NCBI GenBank assembly: GCA_025057135.1
Contig: JANWXY010000020.1
Coordinates: 1 to 52,796, forward strand
DNA: 52,796 bases
From: Bacteroidia bacterium
GTDB taxonomy: Bacteria; Bacteroidota; Bacteroidia; SpSt-205
Reading direction: 5' to 3'
The first letter of the stretch is position 1. Every line of letters begins with the position of its first letter. Positions 26,792 through 36,737 of this stretch are shown here, in pieces. The position numbers and the translations under genes were made by a program. Below the pieces are notes generated by a model, which worked only from the letters and a program-made list of their open reading frames with translations, was not told where the DNA came from and did no database searches.

Positions 26792-27297
26792 AGGATTATC
26801 GGGCAGCGCCTAAGTTTCCCATGCGTCTTTTATTAGATAACCTTCGCAGCCGGTATAATGTGGGGAGCCTCTTACGTTCCGCTGATGCGTTTCGTGTAGA
26901 GAAGGTATATCTCGCAGGCTTCACTCCTGCCCCCCCGCATCCAGAGATTCATCGAAGTGCGCTGGGAGCTGAGGAAAGCGTAGAGTGGGAGAAAGTGTAT
27001 GAAAGTAAAAGTATCATAGAGGCTCTAAAAGGCTCGGGGTGGACGGTGATATCTTTAGAGCATACGAATAGGAGCGTAAAAATTTGGCAGTTTAGGTGGC
27101 CTCCTGCCCCATGGCTCATCATTTTAGGAAATGAACTAACTGGCGTTAGTGATACTCTACTTCATCTCAGCGATGAAGTGGTAGAAATACCCCAGTTCGG
27201 CACCAAGCATAGTTTGAATGTAGCGATAGCCGGTGGGATTGTGCTATATGAAGCTGCGAAGCACCTTATGGCCGAAGGATTTTCTCATAACGGTTGA
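26731..27297 (+). CDS. TrmH/SpoU-family RNA methyltransferase
   Basis: LLLDNLRSRYNVGSLLRSADAFRVEKVYLAG; LGNELTGVSDTLLHLSDEVVEIPQFGTKHSLNVAIAGGIVLYE. Confidence 0.94.
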   Translation: MSQENRLRKLTPEELGRLSVEDYRAAPKFPMRLLLDNLRSRYNVGSLLRSADAFRVEKVYLAGFTPAPPHPEIHRSALGAEESVEWEKVYESKSIIEALKGSGWTVISLEHTNRSVKIWQFRWPPAPWLIILGNELTGVSDTLLHLSDEVVEIPQFGTKHSLNVAIAGGIVLYEAAKHLMAEGFSHNG

Positions 27298-28858
27298 GAT
27301 CACTGAGCAGCTCATGTGCTTGCTTTACTACCGGGTCACGAGCTGTGATGAAGCTATACTCTCCACGCAGGCCGAGCCCATGATAAGCTCTGAGCTGTCC
27401 AACTAAGACCCGCAGCGCTTCTTCTGAACGACGCAGCTGGGCAAGCCGGTATTCTCGCAGCGCAGTTTCTACTTCTTGGAGTTTCGGCTGAATGGACGAT
27501 ACTTCATTGAGCTTGGAGCGCAGCTCAGATAAGAGAGCTTCAGCTTCGCCTTTGTACATATTAGGGTAGTGCCTGAGTGAGTCCAGCAGTGCTAATACTT
27601 GGGCCGGTGGGGGTAACTCCACGGTCAGCGTCGCTGAGTCTCTGGGGATACTATTCCTGTGTTGAGATAAAAAGTAAAAGAAGTACGGCTCAATCTGCTC
27701 CCTTTCGGCGGTGGGAAGGTAAGATTGTGCCTCTATGTCGGGGGTCACTCCGCTTCCCTCTCGGATAGGACGGCCATTACGAGTGCGAAAGATTCTACTG
27801 CTCTGTCCGGCACGAGGAGATAGTTGGATGCTGCGCCCCGAAGGTGTATAATACCGAGACACGGTAATCTTCATTTGGGTATTTTCTACCAGTGGACGGA
27901 CAACTTGCACAAGGCCTTTCCCAAAGGAGCGTTTCCCAATTATTACTGCCCGGTCTAAGTCTTGGAGAGTCCCTGCGACGATTTCAGAGGCGCTGGCACT
28001 GTGCTCATCTATAAGTATGACAAGTGGTAGCGTAGGCTCAAGTGGGTGCATCTGAGCGTAATACTTTTGATTAGCTTCTAACATGCGCCCCCGTGTCTCC
28101 AATAAAAGCTCACCTTTGGGCAAGAAAAAGTTCAGAATATCTAAGGCTTCATTCATGAGCCCGCCTGGATTCCCTCGTAGGTCTAATATGAGCCCTTTGA
28201 GAGGGGTTTGAGTTTTGAGTTTGATGAGATGTTGGCGGAGAGCTTCAGCGCAGCCTCGAGTGAATTGAGTCAGTGCAATGTATCCTATTTGGCCGGATAG
28301 GATGGTACTAAAAGGCACTGCCTCTGATTCTATCTCAGCCCGGGTGAGGGTGTATTCCTGCATTTGTCGTGAGGTTGGATGGTATATCTTGATATTCACG
28401 ACAGTTTTGGGCATGCCGCGCAAGAGCTTTTGTATCTGGTCCAAAGACAGATTCGCCACGGGCTGCTTTTCTATCTCTATGAGCAGGTCGCCTGGTTCTA
28501 TACCTGCTTTTTCAGCAGGACTATTGGGTAAAACTCTGCGACAGAGTACTTTACCTTCCAGGGACTGTAGGACTATGCCGACTCCTGCGTACTGGCCGCT
28601 TTGTTCAAGCTGGGCCTGTGTCACGTCCATGGCACTGTAAAAGTTCGTGTAGGGGTCCAGCTCGTTCAGCATTGCTTCTATGGCTTTGGTGGTTAGCCGG
28701 TCTAAGTCGGGGACATCCACGTAGTTCTGGGTCAGCTCTTGGAGCACTCTACCGTAGATTTCTATATTCCGACCAAGTCGGTAGAGTGGGTCTTGCCAGT
28801 AGATGAGGAGTAATAGACTTATGCTTCCGATTATGCCTATCCACGAGCGGCGTTTCAT
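27266..28858 (-). CDS. S41 C-terminal processing peptidase with PDZ domain
   Basis: MLNELDPYTNFYSAMD; PDZ GVGIVLQSLEGKVLCRRVLPNSPAEKAGIEPGDLLIEI; LDLRGNPGGLMNEALDI; DEHSASASEIVAGTLQDLDRAVIIGKRSFGKGLVQ. Confidence 0.94.
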   Translation of the reverse strand: MKRRSWIGIIGSISLLLLIYWQDPLYRLGRNIEIYGRVLQELTQNYVDVPDLDRLTTKAIEAMLNELDPYTNFYSAMDVTQAQLEQSGQYAGVGIVLQSLEGKVLCRRVLPNSPAEKAGIEPGDLLIEIEKQPVANLSLDQIQKLLRGMPKTVVNIKIYHPTSRQMQEYTLTRAEIESEAVPFSTILSGQIGYIALTQFTRGCAEALRQHLIKLKTQTPLKGLILDLRGNPGGLMNEALDILNFFLPKGELLLETRGRMLEANQKYYAQMHPLEPTLPLVILIDEHSASASEIVAGTLQDLDRAVIIGKRSFGKGLVQVVRPLVENTQMKITVSRYYTPSGRSIQLSPRAGQSSRIFRTRNGRPIREGSGVTPDIEAQSYLPTAEREQIEPYFFYFLSQHRNSIPRDSATLTVELPPPAQVLALLDSLRHYPNMYKGEAEALLSELRSKLNEVSSIQPKLQEVETALREYRLAQLRRSEEALRVLVGQLRAYHGLGLRGEYSFITARDPVVKQAHELLSDLNRYEKILRP

Positions 28859-28898
28859 TTTCTGTAAGGTACAGAAAAAAACCGATACCTTTGACGAG

Positions 28899-30425
28899 AT
28901 GCGGATGTTATGGGCTCTGCTGGGGGCAGGTAGCCTTTTAGCACAAACAGAGCTTGATGCAGAGCGTTGGAGCCAGAGCATCCCTCAAGGGAGCGCAAGG
29001 GCACTGGGGATGGGAGGCGCATTTACTGCTCTGGGCGGCGACCCTTCCAATCTCACTCAAAACCCCGCAGGCATCGGCCTCTTTATGAGAGGTGGCTTGT
29101 GGCTTACGCCTACTTTGTCCGTCTCTACGACCTCCTCGTCTTACTTAGGGCCGGCACAAGATAGCCGTTCCCACCTCGGATTGAGTCAGTTTGCGGCTAT
29201 TTTTCATGTGAAAGGCGGACGCACAATCACCCACTGGAACTTTGGAGTTGGATATAATCAAGAAGGGTTTTTTGTACAAAATACCCTCGCTCAGGGCTTC
29301 AATACTCGGAACTCTATTACGCAAGCCTTCGCTGAGCAAGCAGAAGGCATACCAGATACACTTTTATTTGGTTCTCCAGCCTTGGCTTACAATACTTTCG
29401 TGCAGAGCCCCACGCCTTCTACTACATGGGGCGTCATAGACCTGGTTTCTACCAACCCCTGGCGGTATAAAGGCGTATTTTCTGACGGGGGGATTTTCCA
29501 AGATATTTCTCGTCAAGAGAAGGGTAGGCTGAATACATGGGGGGTGTCGGTAGGCTTGTGCTATCAGAACATGGTATTTTTCGGCGCCTCTCTATTGATT
29601 CGCAGTCTCAACTACTCTAATCTCTACCGTTTCCGCGAAATAGACACCGAAAACCGCTATAATGGACAAAATGGCACCTCTCCTGTAGACCAGATAGTAC
29701 TGCGAGAGAAATATACCTCCTCAGGTAGTGGTTTCGGGTTGGCCGTGGGCGTACTCGTGGAGCCGTTAGATTATTTTCGCTTTGGAGCGAGTTTCATTAC
29801 CGGGTCGCGCATAAACATTCAAGACGAATACACTGCGGACATGGAGTTGCTTGTAGATGATGGGCGCAGTGCGTTGAGTTCTTTTGAAGAGCCGTATCAG
29901 TATGAATATACATTTTCCTATCCTTACCGAGTGAATGCAGGGCTGGCTTTTATAATTCCAGAGCGGGGGGCGGTATCTGTGGAAGGAGAATATCTGGATT
30001 ACCGCACTGCGGGCTTTACTTCCGAAGGCTACAGCTACGATATACAGAATGAAAATATAGAACGGTCATTTGGAGGGGCTTACAATTTGCGTGTTGGTAC
30101 GGAATGGTTACTTAGCCCCCAAGTCAGCATCAGAGGGGGATATGCGTATTACTCACCTGTCCGAAATCCGCAGGCTCGGCAATACTATGCAGACCCGCTA
30201 CGCCCTCAAAATTTGACGACCTTGGCTATGCAGCGTCAATTTATCTCTTTGGGGGCCAGCTATTCTTTCGGAAGTTTTTTCGTGGATATGGCATACATAT
30301 ATGCAATGAGTGCCCAAGTGTATTTAGCCTACTATGTCAGAAATCCCGCTTACGCTCCGGCCCCGAATGTTGTCATTCAGGATCGCACGCACCGAGTAGT
30401 TACTACATTTGGGTTACGATTTTGA
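28899..30425 (+). CDS. OmpP1/FadL-like outer membrane protein
   Basis: Signal-like MRMLWALLGAGSLLAQ; GSARALGMGGAFTALGGDPSNLTQNPAGIGLF; C-terminal aromatic RHRVVTTFGLRF-type strand. Confidence 0.8.
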   Translation: MRMLWALLGAGSLLAQTELDAERWSQSIPQGSARALGMGGAFTALGGDPSNLTQNPAGIGLFMRGGLWLTPTLSVSTTSSSYLGPAQDSRSHLGLSQFAAIFHVKGGRTITHWNFGVGYNQEGFFVQNTLAQGFNTRNSITQAFAEQAEGIPDTLLFGSPALAYNTFVQSPTPSTTWGVIDLVSTNPWRYKGVFSDGGIFQDISRQEKGRLNTWGVSVGLCYQNMVFFGASLLIRSLNYSNLYRFREIDTENRYNGQNGTSPVDQIVLREKYTSSGSGFGLAVGVLVEPLDYFRFGASFITGSRINIQDEYTADMELLVDDGRSALSSFEEPYQYEYTFSYPYRVNAGLAFIIPERGAVSVEGEYLDYRTAGFTSEGYSYDIQNENIERSFGGAYNLRVGTEWLLSPQVSIRGGYAYYSPVRNPQARQYYADPLRPQNLTTLAMQRQFISLGASYSFGSFFVDMAYIYAMSAQVYLAYYVRNPAYAPAPNVVIQDRTHRVVTTFGLRF

Positions 30426-30428
30426 GAT

Positions 30429-31364
30429 ATGCGTGTGCTAATCACTGGGGCTGGTGGACAAATCGGACATGCACTTGTCCCAGCATTAGTCGCTCGGGGA
30501 GACGAGGTTATAGCCACAGATATACGGGCGCTTGATTACCCTACGGCTACCGCACAGTTAGATATTTTGGATAAAGACAACCTGAGGCGACTACTTCATG
30601 AATGGAAACCTCAGGAAGTTTATCACTTAGCGGCATATCTCTCCGCCCGTTCAGAACGAGAACCTCATCTCGGCTGGGAGATAAATTTCAGGGCGACATG
30701 GCAGGTTTTTGAAGCATGTAAGGAAGCTGGTGTAGAACGGGTTTTCTGGGCAAGTTCTATCGCTGCTTTTGGACCTCATACGCCCAGACAGGCTACTCCG
30801 CAATATCCTCATATGGACCCGGTGGGTTTATATGGCATAGCCAAGCTTGCTGGGGAGCGGATAGCTGAGTATTTTTTCATTCGGCATGGTTTAGATATAC
30901 GCAGCTTGCGTTTCCCTGGCGTGGTAGGTCCGGGACATATTCCGCAGGGAGGGACTACCGACTTTGCCGTTCATATGTTCTATGCAGCTCTAAGGGAGAA
31001 GCATTATACCTGCTACCTACTGCCTGACACTACTTTGCCAATGCTCTACATAGATGATGCTATAGAAGCTATCTTACAGCTTATGGCTACTCCTAAGGAA
31101 AGGTTGTCAGTTCGGGGGGCATACAACATTCACGGCATGAGCTTCTCCCCGGCTCAGCTTGAGGCGGAAATTCAGAAGAGAGTGCCAGAGTTTTATTGCA
31201 CCTATGAGCCAGATTTTCGGCAGAAGCTGGCAGAGAGCTGGCCCGAGAGTATAGATGACACTTATGCCCGCCGAGATTGGGGATGGCAACCCAAGTATGA
31301 TTTATCCACAATGGCACAAGCTATGTGGGAAGCCCTTTCACAAGTGCCATATGAATCCCCCTGA
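30429..31364 (+). CDS. SDR-type NAD-dependent epimerase / L-threonine 3-dehydrogenase-like
   Basis: TGAGGQIGHALVPAL; GGTTDFAVHMFYAALREKHYTCYLLPDTTLPMLYIDDAIEAI; YEPDFRQKLAESWPESIDDTYARRDWGWQPKYDL. Confidence 0.88.
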   Translation: MRVLITGAGGQIGHALVPALVARGDEVIATDIRALDYPTATAQLDILDKDNLRRLLHEWKPQEVYHLAAYLSARSEREPHLGWEINFRATWQVFEACKEAGVERVFWASSIAAFGPHTPRQATPQYPHMDPVGLYGIAKLAGERIAEYFFIRHGLDIRSLRFPGVVGPGHIPQGGTTDFAVHMFYAALREKHYTCYLLPDTTLPMLYIDDAIEAILQLMATPKERLSVRGAYNIHGMSFSPAQLEAEIQKRVPEFYCTYEPDFRQKLAESWPESIDDTYARRDWGWQPKYDLSTMAQAMWEALSQVPYESP

Positions 31365-31992
31365 TTTATCACGATATATAGACTACACACTTCTGCGCCC
31401 AGGCTGCACGCGAGAGGAAATCTTGGCTCTCTGCGATACTGCTATACAACGGAGATATGCTGCTGTATGTGTGCCGCCATACTTTGTTTCAGATGCTGTT
31501 AGGCGGTTAGAGGGTTCGCTGGTGGCTGTAGCCACAGTCGTGGGCTTTCCCCACGGTATGCAACTAACCGAAATAAAGGCTGAGGATGCCCGCCTTGCCT
31601 TAGCTATGGGGGCCAGAGAGTTAGACATGGTCATCAATCTATCAGCGTATTTTTCTGGAGATGAGCGATATGTACGGGCAGAAATACAGCATCTCGCAGA
31701 GCTTGCTCATGCGCAGTCAGCCCTTTTGAAAGTTATATTAGAAACAGCGCTTCTTTCACCGTCACAGATTCAGGAGTTATGTCACTGGGCAGCGGATGCC
31801 GGAGCAGATTTTGTGAAAACTTCTACTGGATTTGCCGCAAAGGGGGCCGAAATTGAAGCGGTCAAGCTCATGCGTGACTCTGTGCCAGCCTCTGTGGGCG
31901 TCAAAGCCTCCGGAGGCATACGCACAGCGGAAGCAGCGTGGGCATTTATACAGGCAGGGGCTACTCGTATAGGAACCTCTTCAGCCTTATGA
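31351..31992 (+). CDS. deoC: Deoxyribose-phosphate aldolase
   Basis: IDYTLLRPGCTREEI, VVGFPHGMQLTEIKAEDARLAL, LKVILETALLS, FVKTSTGFAAKGAEIEAVKLM, VKASGGIRTAEAAWAFIQAGATRIGTSS. Confidence 0.95.
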   Translation: MNPPDLSRYIDYTLLRPGCTREEILALCDTAIQRRYAAVCVPPYFVSDAVRRLEGSLVAVATVVGFPHGMQLTEIKAEDARLALAMGARELDMVINLSAYFSGDERYVRAEIQHLAELAHAQSALLKVILETALLSPSQIQELCHWAADAGADFVKTSTGFAAKGAEIEAVKLMRDSVPASVGVKASGGIRTAEAAWAFIQAGATRIGTSSAL

Positions 31993-32435
31993 GTAAGTGG
32001 TGCTTGATTGTAGGCTTGGTTATCGCTCAGGAGCCATGGAAGGCATTGCGACCGATTTATACGCCAAAACCCCTACCCTCTGCCGAAAAGCCTCGTCGCT
32101 TTGAGCCCGCTCCCGCCCGGATAATATGGGCACCGTCGCCCGCCGCCCAGGCTCTGTATGAAAAAGTACTGCAACAGACCCACTCCGCTGCGACACTTCC
32201 AGGTTATCGTATCCAGATTTTAGCGACTTCGGTTCGAGCCGAAGCCGACTCTGTGCGGTTTTTCTTCTTAGAGAACTTCACCGAACAGAGTATCCACATG
32301 GTATATGAAGCGCCTCTGTATAAACTGCGTATAGGGGATTTCTTAGAACGGCGGGAAGCCGAACGATGGTTAGAAAGATATCGCCGAATTTTTCCGGGAG
32401 CATTTATTGTGCCGGATAAAGTTTTACGCCCATGA
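31989..32435 (+). CDS. SPOR-domain-like exported protein
   Basis: Signal-like MSKWCLIVGLVIAQ; GYRIQILATSVRAEADSVRFFFLENF...YKLRIGDFLERREAERWLERYRRIFPGAFIVPDKV. Confidence 0.7.
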   Translation: MSKWCLIVGLVIAQEPWKALRPIYTPKPLPSAEKPRRFEPAPARIIWAPSPAAQALYEKVLQQTHSAATLPGYRIQILATSVRAEADSVRFFFLENFTEQSIHMVYEAPLYKLRIGDFLERREAERWLERYRRIFPGAFIVPDKVLRP

Positions 32436-35400
32436 GAATATGGGGCTTGATATTCTTCATCGCTGGCGTGCTATGGTTTATCGGAGGGGCGATGATATAT
32501 GTGAATTTCATAGAAGCTAAAGCGCATGCCGAGGCCCAGAAGCTACGAGAGGACGTAGTTCTTCTTATGCAACTGCGTCGTCTCATCGCTTCTGAAGATG
32601 CTTCCATGGATTCTCTCTTTCAGGCTACGGAAAGGCTTCCCGAGGCTTCTTCTATTCAGCCGCTTTTACGGCGCATGAGTGAAGGGATTGACACAGAAGC
32701 TGACCGTCAGAACTTACAGAATCAGCTCACTCGGATAGAGAATCGTTATTTCAGTTCGCTGGCTTCGTTAGAACAGGAGCGGCATCGACGACTTATTCTC
32801 TGGCTTTTGATATTAGGGTTAGGGGCACTGATAGGAATCGGTGCTGGTTTTTTCCTGATGAGTCGCCAGTATCGCGGGGAAATCTCCGCTCATGAAGCCA
32901 CCCTTAGCGTTTTACACAAGTGGAAGCAGGCTGACTGGCAGAGTAGTATTCCCAGTGAAGCCGCAGGAGCCAAAGTACTGACTTCTCTTCGAAATGTATG
33001 GCACGGTGTAGATTCTTTTATTCGTTCGCTTTCGGAGGGCAAAGCTGAGCACCCTTTACCAGCGGAGGACCATCCGCTGCTTCATCGGATTCAGCAGTTA
33101 CAGCGAGTGCTGCGTGAGCGCTGGGATACGCAATCGGAACAGGCGCTCACTTTACGAAGCCTTGCAGCTTTTAGTGAAATTCTCAAAGAGTCTGAGACGA
33201 TCCCTCAGCTTGCAGAGCGTACCATAGTGCTCCTCTGCCGAGAACTCAGCGCCCATATGGGGGCGCTTTTTGTACGGGATCAGGATGAGTTATCGTTAGT
33301 GGGGACCTATGCGTATGATTTGTCGCAGGTGACCCAGCGGCGCTTTCGTATTGGAGAAGGCTTTGTAGGGCAGGCCGCTGCTGAAAAACGCCTCTTACGC
33401 ATTCATCCTGTACCGAGCGGATACTTGCGTTTGCGTTCTGGACTCGGCGAAGCCCCACCGCATACGCTTTTGCTTATCCCGCTCATCTTCCAAGATGAAG
33501 CTTATGGTGTAGTAGAGCTAGCATCCCTGGAAGCTTTCTCCTCAGCAGCTGAGCCTTTTCTTCAAAAAATCGGTGAGCACATCGGCGCTGCTTTGGCAAA
33601 CTTTATTTCCCGTGAACGGCTTACAGCCCTCCTAAATGAAGAACAAAGCCTCCGAAAGACCTTGGAGGAGAAACAAGCCGAGCTGCTGCGCAGTGCGCAG
33701 CTCATGGAAGAGGCGCAGAATAAACTCATAGAGTCTCAGACGCAGCTCGCCAGTCAAATCAGTGCTATCCGAAGTGCTGCGCTTGTGATAGAGCTGACCG
33801 CCCAAGGGGAGATAACTTTTGCTAACGAAGCTTTTCTCAATGCAGGTTTATTTGCCCCAGGGCAGATTCGGGGGCGATACTTCCCTCAGCTCGTTACAGA
33901 TACAAACCTTTCACAGAGCCTTCAAGAGGCATTTTCCACTCGTGCTACGTGGCAAGGTAGCTTGCCAGTCCAGACAGCCGCCGGGGATATCCTGTGGCTT
34001 CAAGCGACGTTTGCGCCATTAGAAGGGCTCTCCAGTGCAGGCTACATAGGAATCTGCTTTGACATCTCTCGTCAAAAAGCTCAAGAGGAGGAACTGCGCC
34101 GCATGTTAGAGCAGACACTCCTTCAAGAAGAGCGCTTGCGCGAAACTAATCAGCGCCTCCAGTCTCTGAATGAAGAACTACTCCATACTCAGACAGAGCT
34201 TAAGGGCCAGATCGCCGCTGTGGGGAATGCAGCAATCGTCTCTGAGACAGACCTTCAAGGGCGCATTATTCGGGTAAATGAGCTATTTCTGGACATATAT
34301 GGGTATCGGGCAGAGGAGATTCTTGGACAAAACCACCGTATCCTGAAATCAGGGCATCAGAGCGACGAGGTATTTGAGGAGATGTGGCGGACCATCACCC
34401 ATGGGCAAGTCTGGCGGGGTGAAGTCCGAAATCGCGCCAAAAATGGGCAGTACTATTGGATACTACTCACAATCACGCCCGTTCTGAGCCCCGAAGGAAA
34501 AGTCCTGAAATACATCGGGGTAGGCTTTGACATCACCGCACAGAAGCGGCAAGAAGAAGAGCTACGCTCAGCCTTGGAACTCTCCCAAGCTCAACAGCGA
34601 GAGCTTCGTATTTACACGCAGCAGTTGCAGGCTGCTCAAGAGGAAATGCGCCGCACACAGGTAGAGCTGCGTGGCCAAATCACCGCCGTCAATAATGCCG
34701 CTATCGTAGCTGAGACGGACCCTGATGGACGCATCACTTTTGTGAATGATGCCTTCTGCGGCATCTCGGGCTATACCAGAGAAGAGCTTTTAGGTCAATC
34801 CCATAGCCTTCTCAAATCAGGCCGACATGATGACGCTTTCTATCAAAGCCTTTGGAAAGCCCTCAAAGAGAAGCGAATGTGGCGGGGTATTTTCTGCAAC
34901 AAGAGAAAGGATGGCTCGCTTTACTGGGTGGCTTCTGCAATCACACCTGTGCTTGATACCCGAGGACGACTGGTGAAGTATATCGCTGTAAGTTTTGACC
35001 TGACAGCGCAAATTCAACAGGAAGAGCAGCTACGAGCCTATGCAGAAGAGCTGCGGCGCGCCCAAGCAGAACTCCGCGGCCAGATACTCGCCGTAGGCAA
35101 TGCCGCTTACCTTATGGAAACGGACCTTCATGGCAATCTTTTGTATGCAAACTCTGCTGCCTTAGAGGCATGGGGATACAGGTGGGAGGAAGTGGTAGGG
35201 CAAAACCTTCGTTTCCTCAGTAGTGGGCATCACGCCCCAGAGTTCTGGCAGGAAATGTGGGCAACTATCCAGTCGGGACAGGTCTGGCAGTCCGAGGTAC
35301 TCAATCGCTCTAAGAGTGGTGAGCTTTTCTGGCAGCTTTTGACTATTACGCCTATCCAGGACCCCGAAGGACGGATATTCAAATATATCGGTGTCGCATT

Positions 35401-36388
35401 TGATATTACCGCCCAGAAACGCCAAGGCGAACGAATCCGACACCTTCTACAAGAGGCCCAGGAAAAAGAGCGCTCCCTTTCTGCTTATGCAGCTGAGCTG
35501 GAAAAGATTCAGGCTCAACTCTTAGATACACAGTTAGAACTTACAGGACGCATCAACGCCCTCAATAATGCTGCTATTGTCTCTGAGACCGACCCCGAGG
35601 GACGAATAACCTTTGTAAATGATGAAGCGCTCTATCTCTGGGGTTATAGCCGAGAAGAGCTTATTGGCCAACCGCATAGTATCATTCGCAGTGGTGCTCA
35701 TCCGCCTAAGTTCTTTGAACGCATGTGGGACCGTATCAAAAGTGGCTTTGTCTGGCAAGGAGAGGTGCAGAATAAAGCCAAGGACGGAACTACCTTCTGG
35801 GTATATCTGACCATCACGCCCGTTTTGGACACGAACGGAAAGCCATACAAATACATTGGAGTCGCTTTTGATATTACCCGCCAGAAAGTACAAGCTCAGC
35901 GCCTTAAGGAGGCTCTGCGCCAGTTAGAAGGTAGTAGTATCTCCGTTCAGATGGACTATCTGCCGTGGTTCATCACTGACAAGCAGGGCTTGATACAAGC
36001 GGCCAGTTCGGCTCTTCTGCATATGCTCGGCTACTCCAGAGACCAGTTCATCGGGCAGTCGGCAAAAATTCTGCGCAGCCCTACGACACCACCGCATGTA
36101 TTCATGGACATGTGGGCCACCTTAGGTAATAACCGTCCATGGCTTGGGTTCATCTCGAACCGAGATGCTTATGGAAAGGATATTCTATGCTTTTTGGCGA
36201 TTTTCCCTCAGCAAGATTATCACTTTGCCGTTCTCCTACCTGCTCAGCATGCCTGCGACCTTCTCAAAGCCGATTGGCTCAAAAACTACGTACCCATAGA
36301 ACTTTTGAAGGAATACGAGCTGCGCTTAGAAGCTAAGGCACATGAGATAGCAGAGCTGAGAAAAATCGTAGAAATGCTCCAAGGTTGA
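32432..36388 (+). CDS. Membrane-anchored GAF + multi-PAS sensor protein without recognisable output domain
   Basis: Two N-terminal TM helices, GAF-like segment, about six PAS modules (repeated NAAIVSETDPxGRITFVN...GYSREELIGQ...FDITAQKRQ), C-terminal coil. Confidence 0.85.
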   Translation: MRIWGLIFFIAGVLWFIGGAMIYVNFIEAKAHAEAQKLREDVVLLMQLRRLIASEDASMDSLFQATERLPEASSIQPLLRRMSEGIDTEADRQNLQNQLTRIENRYFSSLASLEQERHRRLILWLLILGLGALIGIGAGFFLMSRQYRGEISAHEATLSVLHKWKQADWQSSIPSEAAGAKVLTSLRNVWHGVDSFIRSLSEGKAEHPLPAEDHPLLHRIQQLQRVLRERWDTQSEQALTLRSLAAFSEILKESETIPQLAERTIVLLCRELSAHMGALFVRDQDELSLVGTYAYDLSQVTQRRFRIGEGFVGQAAAEKRLLRIHPVPSGYLRLRSGLGEAPPHTLLLIPLIFQDEAYGVVELASLEAFSSAAEPFLQKIGEHIGAALANFISRERLTALLNEEQSLRKTLEEKQAELLRSAQLMEEAQNKLIESQTQLASQISAIRSAALVIELTAQGEITFANEAFLNAGLFAPGQIRGRYFPQLVTDTNLSQSLQEAFSTRATWQGSLPVQTAAGDILWLQATFAPLEGLSSAGYIGICFDISRQKAQEEELRRMLEQTLLQEERLRETNQRLQSLNEELLHTQTELKGQIAAVGNAAIVSETDLQGRIIRVNELFLDIYGYRAEEILGQNHRILKSGHQSDEVFEEMWRTITHGQVWRGEVRNRAKNGQYYWILLTITPVLSPEGKVLKYIGVGFDITAQKRQEEELRSALELSQAQQRELRIYTQQLQAAQEEMRRTQVELRGQITAVNNAAIVAETDPDGRITFVNDAFCGISGYTREELLGQSHSLLKSGRHDDAFYQSLWKALKEKRMWRGIFCNKRKDGSLYWVASAITPVLDTRGRLVKYIAVSFDLTAQIQQEEQLRAYAEELRRAQAELRGQILAVGNAAYLMETDLHGNLLYANSAALEAWGYRWEEVVGQNLRFLSSGHHAPEFWQEMWATIQSGQVWQSEVLNRSKSGELFWQLLTITPIQDPEGRIFKYIGVAFDITAQKRQGERIRHLLQEAQEKERSLSAYAAELEKIQAQLLDTQLELTGRINALNNAAIVSETDPEGRITFVNDEALYLWGYSREELIGQPHSIIRSGAHPPKFFERMWDRIKSGFVWQGEVQNKAKDGTTFWVYLTITPVLDTNGKPYKYIGVAFDITRQKVQAQRLKEALRQLEGSSISVQMDYLPWFITDKQGLIQAASSALLHMLGYSRDQFIGQSAKILRSPTTPPHVFMDMWATLGNNRPWLGFISNRDAYGKDILCFLAIFPQQDYHFAVLLPAQHACDLLKADWLKNYVPIELLKEYELRLEAKAHEIAELRKIVEMLQG

Positions 36389-36737
36389 AAACCGATATAC
36401 GCTCTTCAGACCCAGCGGTACGGTTCAGCCCGAAGCCCTGCCCGCACGAGGGCAATCGTATTCCGATAAAATTTGGCAAGGCATCACGAGGGAAATATGT
36501 CCTCGTGGAGTCTGTCATAGCAAACTTGTCCGACAAAGTCGTATCTTTGGCTTGATGACATGTTTTTATTTGATAGGTAACAAACTTTGTCAGGCTTACC
36601 TCTCAGATGAGAGATACGCTGTAAGTAATCTTATACTCCTCGCTGACTTCAACTTGAGTAGAGCAGCATTCGTTCCCTATGATTGCTTCTCTTGATGTTT
36701 GCACCGATTTTCCTGAGAAATCTAATACTAAACTTAT

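Noticed and set aside
28858-28880. S41 protease promoter TACCTTAC + 5 nt + ATG
   Set aside because: Two mismatches to TAnnTTTG; not counted
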